Source of the DNA: Streptomyces antioxidans
GTDB lineage: Bacteria; Actinomycetota; Actinomycetes; Streptomycetales; Streptomycetaceae
NCBI RefSeq assembly: GCF_000968685.2
Contig: NZ_LAKD02000118.1
Location: forward strand, 17,999-81,998
Length of the DNA: 64,000 nt
Reading direction: 5' to 3'
In this document: positions 47,571 to 54,701 of the stretch, piece by piece
Numbering within the stretch: position 1 is the first letter of the stretch
Layout of the letters: the number at the start of each line of letters is the position of its first letter
Notes under the pieces: generated by a model
Told to the model about the DNA's origin: nothing
Seen by the model: the letters and a program-made list of their open reading frames with translations, nothing else
The model's database searches: none
Position numbers and translations under genes: made by a program

Positions 47571-48338
47571 GAGGTTTCTCCTGTTCGATCGTCTTGCTCT
47601 GAGCGGTTGTGCCGAGAGAGGCGAGAGAGGAGGGATGGGCACGTGGCCGTTGCCCGCACCGGCCTCCGTCGCGCAGAGGGGTGGAAGGGGAGACGGACCT
47701 TCGGGGGTCCGGGACGCCACGGCCTTCAGCGGGGACCGCATGACGGGTGATGGCGACTTGAGGGGGACTCGTGCCCGAGGGCCGGCCGTAAGGGGCGAGT
47801 CATGCACGGAACGAGTCGGCGCCGAGGTCAGCGTGGTGCCGAAACACTCGCTCGATGTGAGTGAACCAAAAGAGGGATAGATGTGGAAGGTGCGAAAAAG
47901 GCTCGAACGGAGCTCATATGACGATATGTCAAGGCTTCGCGCTGGGCTTCCGCGAGCCGGAGCGCGCCCTCCGCGCCGCCGGACCGGAACCGGTCACTCC
48001 GCCGAATCGACACCGGTCACTTCGCCGTGCTCGCCGCCCCCACATGCGACGGCCCCGGCCGAATTCTCCTGGCCGGGGCTTGATGGGTCCCACGTGGTGC
48101 GGCGTTCCCTACGGTGGCGCCGGTGCGGTGCGCGACGGTTTCCTGTGCGGCGCCCGCCGCGATGTGCCCCGCCGGGGTTTCGTTTCCGGGTACGGGCCGG
48201 TGGTCGGGTTGTGCCCACCCGTCCCGCCCCGCGGGACGATTGTCCACAACGGGGTGTGTTCCGCCCCACGGCGCAGCCGTCCGTAGTGGGACACCCCGTT
48301 GCCTCCTCGGGGTCCGGTGGGCCTTTCGCCAGCGCCCA
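47571..48338. other. gene-free region of about 770 bp upstream of the TIG genes
   Basis: No convincing gene. It contains two perfect hairpins, CCCCGGCC-N10-GGCCGGGG (48053-48078) and CGTCCCGC-CCC-GCGGGACG (48220-48238), and on the minus strand a TTGACA word (47928-47933) that may belong to the promoter of the TIG genes, though no good -10 follows it. Confidence 0.5.
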
Positions 48339-48446
48339 CCGCTTACGCGGCGTGCGCCACCTACCCGGTGCCCACCGCCTACGCGGGGCTAGCCGCTCAT
48401 GTGGCACTCACCGCTTACGCGGCGCCAGCCGCCTACGCGGCCTTCT
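48339..48446 (-). repeat. 18-bp tandem repeat, six units, spanning the stop codon of the siderophore-interacting gene
   Basis: CCGCYTACGCGG cores at 48339, 48375, 48411 and 48429, with degenerate units at 48357 and 48393, all on an 18-bp period. The last unit contains the TAG of the leftward gene. Confidence 0.85.
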
Positions 48447-49311
48447 CCGTTTCCGCCTCCTCCTGCTCCGCCTCGACCTGCTGGTTCCACTCCCGCTTCG
48501 ACGCCTGCCAGCCGTCCTCGTCATGGCCGCGCCGCCAGTAGCCGGAGATGGACAGCCACTCGCGCGGGATCTGCCGCTCCAGCCGCAGATGGCGGCGGAT
48601 CTCCTTCACGAAGCCCGCCTCGCCGTGGACGAAGGCGTGCGCCTGCCCAGGCGGGAACTCCAGCCCCCGTACGGCCGTCACCAGCGCCTGGCCGACCGGC
48701 GCGGCGCCCCGGTGCAGCCAGTTCACCTGGACCCCCTCGGGCGCGGTGACCTTGAGCTCCTCCGTCTCGTCCGCCACCTCGATGAACACGTGCACCGGCA
48801 CCTCGGGCGCGCCCCCCGCCCGGCTGTCGGTGAGCCGCTCCAGCGCGGCGGCGATCGCGGGCAGCGCGCTCTCGTCACCCGCGAGGAGGTGCCAGTCGGC
48901 CTCGGCGCTGGGGGCGTAGGCGCCGCCCGGCCCCATGAAGCGGATCTCCTCGCCGGGCCGGACCCGGGCGGCCCACGGCCCGGCCAGCCCCTCGTCGCCA
49001 TGGGTCACGAAGTCCACCGTCAGCTCGCGGGCGGCCGGGTCCCACGCCCGCACCGTATACGTCCGGGTGACCGGCCACTGCTCGCGCGGGAACTCGGCAC
49101 GGATCCGCTCCAGGTCGAACGGCTCGGGGTAGATGGCGCCCCCGGTCGGGAAAAGCAGCTTGATGTAGTGATCGGTCCACTCGCCCGCGTGGAAGTCCGC
49201 GAGGCCGTCGCCGCCCAGGACGACCCGCACCATATGCGGGGTCAGCCGGTCGGTGCGCACCACCTGTGCGCGATGCGGCGTGCGCGTCTTACGGGCCGGA
49301 CGGTCCGCCAT
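48433..49311 (-). CDS. siderophore-interacting protein (FAD-dependent ferric reductase)
   Basis: A 292-residue cytoplasmic flavoprotein of the ViuB/SIP family, which releases iron from imported ferric siderophores. The FAD-binding motif is RTYTVRAWDP, and the NAD(P)H domain ends with HAFVHGEAGFVKEIRRHL and ISGYWRRGHDEDGW. GGGAGG precedes the ATG at 49311. A perfectly placed DmdR1/DtxR-type iron box lies 25 bp upstream, so expression should rise under iron limitation. Confidence 0.95.
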   Translation of the reverse strand: MADRPARKTRTPHRAQVVRTDRLTPHMVRVVLGGDGLADFHAGEWTDHYIKLLFPTGGAIYPEPFDLERIRAEFPREQWPVTRTYTVRAWDPAARELTVDFVTHGDEGLAGPWAARVRPGEEIRFMGPGGAYAPSAEADWHLLAGDESALPAIAAALERLTDSRAGGAPEVPVHVFIEVADETEELKVTAPEGVQVNWLHRGAAPVGQALVTAVRGLEFPPGQAHAFVHGEAGFVKEIRRHLRLERQIPREWLSISGYWRRGHDEDGWQASKREWNQQVEAEQEEAETEKAA

Positions 49312-49335
49312 GGCGACCTCCCTGATCAACAAGAG

Positions 49336-49354
49336 TTAGGTTTACCTAACCTAA
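49336..49354 (-). promoter_or_regulatory. iron box (DmdR1/DtxR operator)
   Basis: TTAGGTTTACCTAACCTAA matches the 19-bp consensus TTAGGTTAGGCTAACCTAA at 16 positions; both outer arms are intact. Confidence 0.85.
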
Positions 49355-49382
49355 CAGCTCCCTCCCTGAGAGTCCTAACAAC

Positions 49383-50309
49383 TCACTCCCCGAGAGTCGA
49401 CAGCAACCTGCGCAAAGATCCGCCCAATCCCCAGCGCTCCGCCAGCGCCGCCACGGCTCCAGGGTCGCGCGGTGACCGCGGCAGCGCGGCCTCGAAGGCC
49501 GGGAGCGCCACGTCCGAGGCGACCCGCACCACCTTGGGGGCGACCTCGACGTACGCCCGCGCCTCGGCCAGCCGCTTGCGCTGGGTCGGGGTCAGCCCGG
49601 CGGCGGGGTCGTCGACCGCGGCCATGATCCCGGCCAGGTCGCCATGGGCGGCCAGCAGCTTGGCTGCGGTCTTCTCGCCGACGCCGGGCACCCCCGGCAG
49701 CCCGTCGCTGGGGTCGCCGCGCAGCAGCGCCAGCTCCGCATACCCCCGCCCGGCGACTCCGTACTTCTCGCGCACATAGGACTCGTCCACGATCTGCAGG
49801 GTGCCCACGCCCTTGACGGGGTAGAGCACCCGCACCCCGCGCTCGTCGTCCACCAGCTGGAACAGATCGCGGTCGCCGGTGACGATGTCGACCGGGCCGG
49901 CCGCCCGGCCCGTGAGCGTGCCGATCACATCGTCCGCCTCGTAGTCCGCGGCGCCGACCCGGGCGATGCCGATCGCGTCCAGCACCGCGTCGATCACCGG
50001 GATCTGCGGGGAGAGTGTGTCCGGCACCTCCTCCTGGTCCACCCCGGCCCCCTGCGGGGCCTCCTCGGCCACCCGGTGGGCCTTGTACGTGGGGATCAGG
50101 GCCACCCGCCAGGCCGGGCGCCAGTCGAAGTCCATGCAGGCCACCAGGTCGTCCGGGCGGTGGTCCTGGACGAGCCGGGCGATGAAGTCCAGGAGCCCGC
50201 GCACGGCGTTCACCGGCGTGCCGTCGGGGGCCCGGACCGAATCCGGGACCCCGAAATAGGCTCGGAAGTAGAGAGAGGCGGTGTCGAGGAGCATCAGGCG
50301 TCGGGTCAC
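49383..50309 (-). CDS. 5'-3' exonuclease (Pol I N-terminal domain type)
   Basis: A 308-residue stand-alone FEN/PolA-type flap exonuclease. Metal ligands: LLDTASLYFRAYFG, MDFDWRPAWR, YEADDVIGTL and VTGDRDLFQLVDD; the helix-hairpin-helix is GLPGVPGVGEKTAAKLL. GTG at 50309 lacks a ribosome site but sits 6 bp after a CATAGT box with GTGTCAGTG 8 bp before it, a PafBC-like, leaderless promoter. An ATG five codons in is the alternative start. Confidence 0.93.
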   Translation of the reverse strand: MTRRLMLLDTASLYFRAYFGVPDSVRAPDGTPVNAVRGLLDFIARLVQDHRPDDLVACMDFDWRPAWRVALIPTYKAHRVAEEAPQGAGVDQEEVPDTLSPQIPVIDAVLDAIGIARVGAADYEADDVIGTLTGRAAGPVDIVTGDRDLFQLVDDERGVRVLYPVKGVGTLQIVDESYVREKYGVAGRGYAELALLRGDPSDGLPGVPGVGEKTAAKLLAAHGDLAGIMAAVDDPAAGLTPTQRKRLAEARAYVEVAPKVVRVASDVALPAFEAALPRSPRDPGAVAALAERWGLGGSLRRLLSTLGE

Positions 50310-50315
50310 AAATTG

Positions 50316-50338
50316 ACTATGCACTACCCCACTGACAC
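50316..50338 (-). promoter_or_regulatory. PafBC-like promoter of the 5'-3' exonuclease
   Basis: Minus strand: GTGTCAGTG (8 of 9 to TTGTCRGTG), 8 bp, CATAGT, 6 bp, GTG start. The -10 is the weak part. Confidence 0.5.
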
Positions 50339-50354
50339 TGATCCTGAGGATAAT

Positions 50355-50429
50355 GTGAACTGGATCACCGTTTGGTTTACGCCAGACCGATCGGGGCAGG
50401 CGCGCCGCCGGAGCGAGCCCGTTCAGTGA
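50355..50429 (+). CDS. possible 24-aa upstream peptide in the transporter leader
   Basis: GTG at 50355 is preceded by GAGG (50346-50349) and opens 24 codons with two Trp (NWITVWFTPDRSG) before a TGA. It lies upstream of a perfect intrinsic terminator in the same leader. Coding status is uncertain; no family known. Confidence 0.25.
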   Translation: MNWITVWFTPDRSGQARRRSEPVQ

Positions 50430-50473
50430 TTCAACTATTGCGGCGGTCAGCGGTCCGATGCCGTACCGCTCCA

Positions 50474-50506
50474 CGACCCGCCGGCGGGGGTGACGGGTCG
50501 TTTTTT
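50474..50506 (+). promoter_or_regulatory. intrinsic terminator inside the 5' leader of the betaine transporter operon
   Basis: CGACCCG (50474-50480) pairs with CGGGTCG (50494-50500), then six T. It ends 21 bp before the transporter GTG, and no rightward gene lies upstream for it to terminate, so it looks like a transcription attenuator. CCGCCGG at 50406-50412 could pair with CCGGCGG in its loop. Confidence 0.6.
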
Positions 50507-50527
50507 GGTGCGATCTGAGAGGTACAT

Positions 50528-51676
50528 GTGGCCAAATTGCGAGCCGAACACCTGTACAAGGTGTTCGGCAGACGACCCGATGAGGCGGTGGCGCAGCTGG
50601 AGGGCGGTGCGGACCGCGAGGAGCTTCGAGCGAGCGGCACGACCGCAGCGGTCGTCGATGCCTCCTTCGCCGTCGAGGCGGGCCAGATCTTCGTCGTCAT
50701 GGGGCTGTCCGGGTCCGGCAAGTCCACCCTCCTGCGGATGCTGAACGGGCTGCTGGAGCCGACTGCGGGGCGCGTGCTCTTCGACGACGACGACCTGACC
50801 GCGCTCACCCCCAGGGGGCTGCGCGAAGTCCGGTCCCGCAAGATCAGCATGGTCTTCCAGCACTTCGCCCTCTTCCCGCACCGCAGCGTCCTGGAGAACG
50901 CCGCGTACGGCCTCGAGGTGCAGGGCGTGCCGCGCGACGAGCGCGTACGGCGCGCCACGGAGGCGCTGGAACTGGTGGGCCTGGCCGGCTGGGAGAAGTC
51001 CTGGCCCGATGAGCTCTCCGGCGGTATGCAGCAGCGCGTGGGCCTCGCCCGGGCCCTGGCCACCAACGCCGACATGCTGTTGATGGACGAGTCCTTCAGC
51101 GCGCTGGACCCGCTGATCCGCCGGGATATGCAGGACCAGCTGATCCAGCTCCAGCGGCGGCTCAAGAAGACCATCGTCTTCATCACCCACGACCTGAACG
51201 AGGCCATGCGGCTCGGCGACCGCATCGCCGTGATGCGCGACGGCAAGATCGTCCAGATCGGTACCGCCGAGGACATCCTGGTCACCCCGGCCAACGACTA
51301 CGTCGCCTCCTTCACCCAGGACGTCGACCGCAGCCGGGTGCTCACCGCCGGGGCGATCATGTCCGAGCCGGACGAGGTGCTGGGCACCGAGACCGACGAC
51401 GGCACCACGCTCCGCACCGCGCAGGACGTGCTGGCCGCCGCCCCCGCCACCGTCACCGAGGGCACTCCGATCATCGAGCTGTTCCAGCCCTGTTCGCGCA
51501 GCGGAGTCGCGGTCGCCGTCACCAACGACGACGGCGCGCTCACCGGTGTCGTCACCCGCGCCCGGCTGCTCGCCGCCCTCGGCGACCCGGACGGCGGGCC
51601 CGATGGGGCCCAGCCGCCGTCCGACGGCACTCCGGACGCGCCCGAGACCACCAAGAAGGTGATCACCGGTGCCTAG
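50528..51676 (+). CDS. glycine betaine/proline ABC transporter ATPase
   Basis: A 382-residue ProV/OpuAA-type ATPase: Walker A GLSGSGKST, signature LSGGMQQRVGLARAL, Walker B MLLMDESFSALDP, switch His in FITHDLNEAM, and a C-terminal CBS region (about 275-360). It powers uptake of compatible solutes under osmotic stress. GTG at 50528 with GAGAGG; its stop overlaps the next start by 8 bp. Confidence 0.95.
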   Translation: MAKLRAEHLYKVFGRRPDEAVAQLEGGADREELRASGTTAAVVDASFAVEAGQIFVVMGLSGSGKSTLLRMLNGLLEPTAGRVLFDDDDLTALTPRGLREVRSRKISMVFQHFALFPHRSVLENAAYGLEVQGVPRDERVRRATEALELVGLAGWEKSWPDELSGGMQQRVGLARALATNADMLLMDESFSALDPLIRRDMQDQLIQLQRRLKKTIVFITHDLNEAMRLGDRIAVMRDGKIVQIGTAEDILVTPANDYVASFTQDVDRSRVLTAGAIMSEPDEVLGTETDDGTTLRTAQDVLAAAPATVTEGTPIIELFQPCSRSGVAVAVTNDDGALTGVVTRARLLAALGDPDGGPDGAQPPSDGTPDAPETTKKVITGA

Positions 51677-54290
51677 GCTTCAGCTCGGCGACTGGATCAA
51701 CTCCGGCGTCAACTGGCTCCGAGACAATCTGAGCTGGCTCTTCGACTTCATCTCCAGCGTCGTCCAGGGCATGTACGACGGGTTGAACACGGTGCTCAGC
51801 GGCCCCGAGCCGCTGCTGTTCGCGGGCATCCTGGCGCTGCTCGCCTGGTGGCTGCGCGGGCTGCTGCCCGCCGTGCTCGCCTTCCTGGGATTCGCCCTCA
51901 TCGACTCGATCGAGTTGTGGGGCGAGGCGATGAACACCCTCGCACTGGTGCTGGTCGCCGGTGTGATCACCATCGTGTTCGCGGTGCCGCTCGGCATCTG
52001 GGCCTCGCGCAACCGCGCGGTGAGCGCCGTGATCCGCCCGGTGCTGGACTTCATGCAGACGATGCCCGCCTTCGTCTACCTGATCCCCGGCATCTTCTTC
52101 TTCGGCCTCGGGGTGGTCCCCGGTGTCGTCGCCACCGTCATCTTCTCGATGCCCCCGGGCGTCCGCATGACGGAACTGGGCATTCGGCAGGTGGATGCGG
52201 AACTGGTCGAGGCGGCCGACGCCTTCGGCACCCATCCGCGCCGCACCCTGCTGCGCGTCCAGCTCCCGCTGGCCCTGCCCACCATCATGGCGGGCGTCAA
52301 CCAGGTGATCATGCTGGCGCTGTCCATGGTCGTCATCGCCGGCATGGTCGGCGCCGAGGGCCTGGGCTCCACCGTCTTCCAGGCGATCAGCTCCGTCGAC
52401 GTGGCCATGGGCTTCGAGGGCGGTATCGCGGTGGTCATCCTGGCCATGTACCTGGACCGGATGACCAGCGCGCTCAATCAGCGCGTCTCCCCGCTGGCCC
52501 GCCGCGCGCTGGCCAAGGAGAAGGCCAAGTCGCTCAGCGGCCTCAAGGTGCTGCACTGGCGCCCCGCGACCTCCGTCGCCATGGTCGGCGTCGTCGTCCT
52601 GGCGCTGGTCGCCGGGGGCATGAGCATCTTCGGCGACGACGACGAGGGCCCCACGGTCTCCGCCAACGTCGGCAAGGGCCAGTCGGTCAACATCGGCTAC
52701 ATCAACTGGGACGAGGGCGTCGCCTCCACCTTCCTGTGGAAGGAACTCCTGGAGCAGCGCGGCTTCAAGCCCAAGGTGCAGTCGTACGACGTCGGCGCGC
52801 TGTACACCGGTATGGCCTCGGGCAACATCGACTTCGAGACGGACTCCTGGCTGCCCACCACCCACGCCTCGTACTGGTCGAAGTACAAGAGCAAGCTCGA
52901 GAACCTCGGCTCCTGGTACGGCCCCACCTCCCTGGAGGTCGCCGTCCCCTCGTACGTCAAGGGCGTCAAGACCCTGGAGGACCTCGAGCAGAAGTCCGGC
53001 ACCTTCAAGAAGAAGATCGTCGGCATCGAGCCCGGTGCCGGTGAGATGAAGCTGATGCAGGACAAGGTCATGCCGGGTTACGGGCTGAACAAGAACTTCA
53101 GCCTGGTCAAGGGCTCCACCGCGGCCATGCTCTCCCAGCTGGACCGCTCCTACGCCAAGAAGGAGCCGATCGCGGTCACCCTGTGGTCCCCGCACTGGGC
53201 GTACGACAAGTACAAGCTCACCAAGTTGAAGGACCCCAAGGGCGCCTTCGGCAAGGGCGACCGCATCGACTCCCTCGCGCGCAAGGGCTTCTCCAAGGAC
53301 AACCCCCAGGTCGCCAAGTGGATCAAGAACTTCAAGCTGGACGAGAAGCAGCTCACCAGCCTGGAGTCGGCCATCCAGGACGCCGGTAAGGGCAAGGAGC
53401 AGCAGGGCGTGCGCGCCTGGCTGAAGCAGAACCCGGGCATGGCCAACAAGCTCGCCCCGGTGCCCGGCGGTGCCGACCAGAAGGGCAAGGAAGCGGGCGC
53501 CGCGCCGATGATCGGCTACTTCCCGTGGGACGAGGACATCGCCACCACCTACCTGTGGAAGAACGTCCTCGAGCGGCGCGGCTACAAGCCGGAGATCAAG
53601 CAGTACGACGTCGGCTCGATGTTCACCGGAATGAGTACCGGACAGGTCGACGTCGAGTTCGACGGCTGGCTGCCGGTCGCCCAGAAGCAGTACTGGGACA
53701 AGTACAAGAAGAACCTGGTCGACGTCGGGTCGTGGTACGACAAGACCTCACTGGAGATAGCCGTGCCGTCCTACGTCAAGGACGTGAAGTCGCTCGCCGA
53801 CCTCAAGGGGAAGGCCAGCACCTTCGACGGCAAGATCGTCGGAATCGAGCCGGGGACCGGTGAGATGAAGCTCCTGAAGGGCAAGGTGCTCAAGGAGTAC
53901 GGCCTGGACAAGGAGTACAAGGTCAGTGACGGTTCCTCGCCGGCGATGCTGGCCGAGCTGGACCGGTCGTACGCCAAGAAGGAGCCGGTGGCCGTGGTCC
54001 TGTGGACCCCGCACTGGGCCTACAGCAAGTACAAGCTGACCAAACTCTCCGACCCCAAGAAGGCGTTCGGGGCCAGCAACCAGCTCCACACCCTCGCCAA
54101 CAAGTCCTTCCCGAAGAAGTTCCCCGAGTTCAACGGGTGGCTGAAGAAGTGGCACATGACCGAGAAGGACCTGGCGAGCCTGGAGCAGGCCGTCCAGGAC
54201 GCCGGTAAGGGCAACGAGGAGAAGGGCGTCCAGAAGTGGATTGACGCCCACCCCGGCATCGTCGACAAGATGGCGCCGGTGGCTTCCTGA
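51669..54290 (+). CDS. betaine transporter permease fused to two substrate-binding domains
   Basis: An 873-residue ProW-ProX fusion. Residues about 1-310 are the membrane permease (EAADAFGTHPRRTLLRVQLPLALP is the EAA loop). After a linker and last helix come two tandem OpuAC-like binding domains, about 338-600 and 610-873, each with its own WDE (INWDEGVAST, FPWDEDIATTYLW), SWYGPTSLEVAVPSYVK/SWYDKTSLEIAVPSYVK and GIEPGxGEMKL motifs. Both cages keep aromatic residues, so both may bind. GTG start overlaps the ATPase gene. Confidence 0.94.
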   Translation: MPRLQLGDWINSGVNWLRDNLSWLFDFISSVVQGMYDGLNTVLSGPEPLLFAGILALLAWWLRGLLPAVLAFLGFALIDSIELWGEAMNTLALVLVAGVITIVFAVPLGIWASRNRAVSAVIRPVLDFMQTMPAFVYLIPGIFFFGLGVVPGVVATVIFSMPPGVRMTELGIRQVDAELVEAADAFGTHPRRTLLRVQLPLALPTIMAGVNQVIMLALSMVVIAGMVGAEGLGSTVFQAISSVDVAMGFEGGIAVVILAMYLDRMTSALNQRVSPLARRALAKEKAKSLSGLKVLHWRPATSVAMVGVVVLALVAGGMSIFGDDDEGPTVSANVGKGQSVNIGYINWDEGVASTFLWKELLEQRGFKPKVQSYDVGALYTGMASGNIDFETDSWLPTTHASYWSKYKSKLENLGSWYGPTSLEVAVPSYVKGVKTLEDLEQKSGTFKKKIVGIEPGAGEMKLMQDKVMPGYGLNKNFSLVKGSTAAMLSQLDRSYAKKEPIAVTLWSPHWAYDKYKLTKLKDPKGAFGKGDRIDSLARKGFSKDNPQVAKWIKNFKLDEKQLTSLESAIQDAGKGKEQQGVRAWLKQNPGMANKLAPVPGGADQKGKEAGAAPMIGYFPWDEDIATTYLWKNVLERRGYKPEIKQYDVGSMFTGMSTGQVDVEFDGWLPVAQKQYWDKYKKNLVDVGSWYDKTSLEIAVPSYVKDVKSLADLKGKASTFDGKIVGIEPGTGEMKLLKGKVLKEYGLDKEYKVSDGSSPAMLAELDRSYAKKEPVAVVLWTPHWAYSKYKLTKLSDPKKAFGASNQLHTLANKSFPKKFPEFNGWLKKWHMTEKDLASLEQAVQDAGKGNEEKGVQKWIDAHPGIVDKMAPVAS

Positions 54291-54308
54291 CCCACCGTCC
54301 GCACCACA

Positions 54309-54348
54309 GACACCGCGGCCCGGAGCGCACGCTCCGGGCCGCGGTGTC
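54309..54348 (+). terminator. terminator of the betaine transporter operon
   Basis: An 18-bp perfect stem (54309-54326 with 54331-54348, loop GCAC) 18 bp after the stop codon. No U-tract, but very stable. Confidence 0.8.
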
Positions 54349-54432
54349 GTGCTGTGCGGGCTTTTCGGGCCGTGCCGCGCCGGGCGGAAAAACCGGATGA
54401 CGGCGGAGGAGGCGGGCCCCTACTGTCGTATC

Positions 54433-54540
54433 CGTGAACGCACCTCCCGGTGCGAAGACGACGGTTACTTCGGTCGATTTGGGTTCGATTCCTGAAACAC
54501 CCCGCCCAGCGCGGGGTGGGAAACACACCGTCGTCGACTG
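54433..54540 (+). ncRNA. candidate Y RNA (YrlA-like) with tRNA T-arm mimic
   Basis: Structured non-coding stretch upstream of the Ro60-like gene. A 9-bp stem (GACGACGGT 54457-54465 / ACCGTCGTC 54527-54535) encloses a canonical tRNA T-arm: stem TTGGG/CCTGA with loop TTCGATT (54479-54495). Next to it is an 8-bp hairpin CACCCCGC/GCGGGGTG (54498-54518). A 6-bp hairpin CGCACC/GGTGCG (54439-54454) precedes the stem. No acceptor or anticodon partner makes a real tRNA. Bacterial Y RNAs of the YrlA class mimic tRNA and are encoded next to rsr, so this is the best explanation; exact ends are not known. Confidence 0.55.
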
Positions 54541-54701
54541 TGATCTCGGGAGGCGCGCGCACGGCATCGGAGCGCCTGGTGCGCGGGCCGCGGTTACTTC
54601 CTTCCCAGAGCAGTCCGCCGCCCACTCTCGACCTCAGGCGCTGCCGGTGCACCGGTGCGCCGCCTCCTCCCAATGCCCGCTCGGGGGAGAGGCATGACCG
54701 C

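Noticed and set aside
48339..48446. CRISPR or attachment-site repeats
   Set aside because: Contiguous 18-bp degenerate tandem units without spacers or mobile genes.
21100..50340. LexA (SOS) boxes near the repair genes
   Set aside because: No GAAC-N4-GTTC type palindrome was found at these promoters; the PafBC-like pattern fits better.
50340..50527. ydaO (c-di-AMP) or glycine riboswitch
   Set aside because: The terminator is there but I cannot find the conserved sequence blocks of either class.
54479..54495. A complete tRNA gene
   Set aside because: Only the T-arm is convincing; no acceptor stem, anticodon arm or CCA-side partner can be folded around it.
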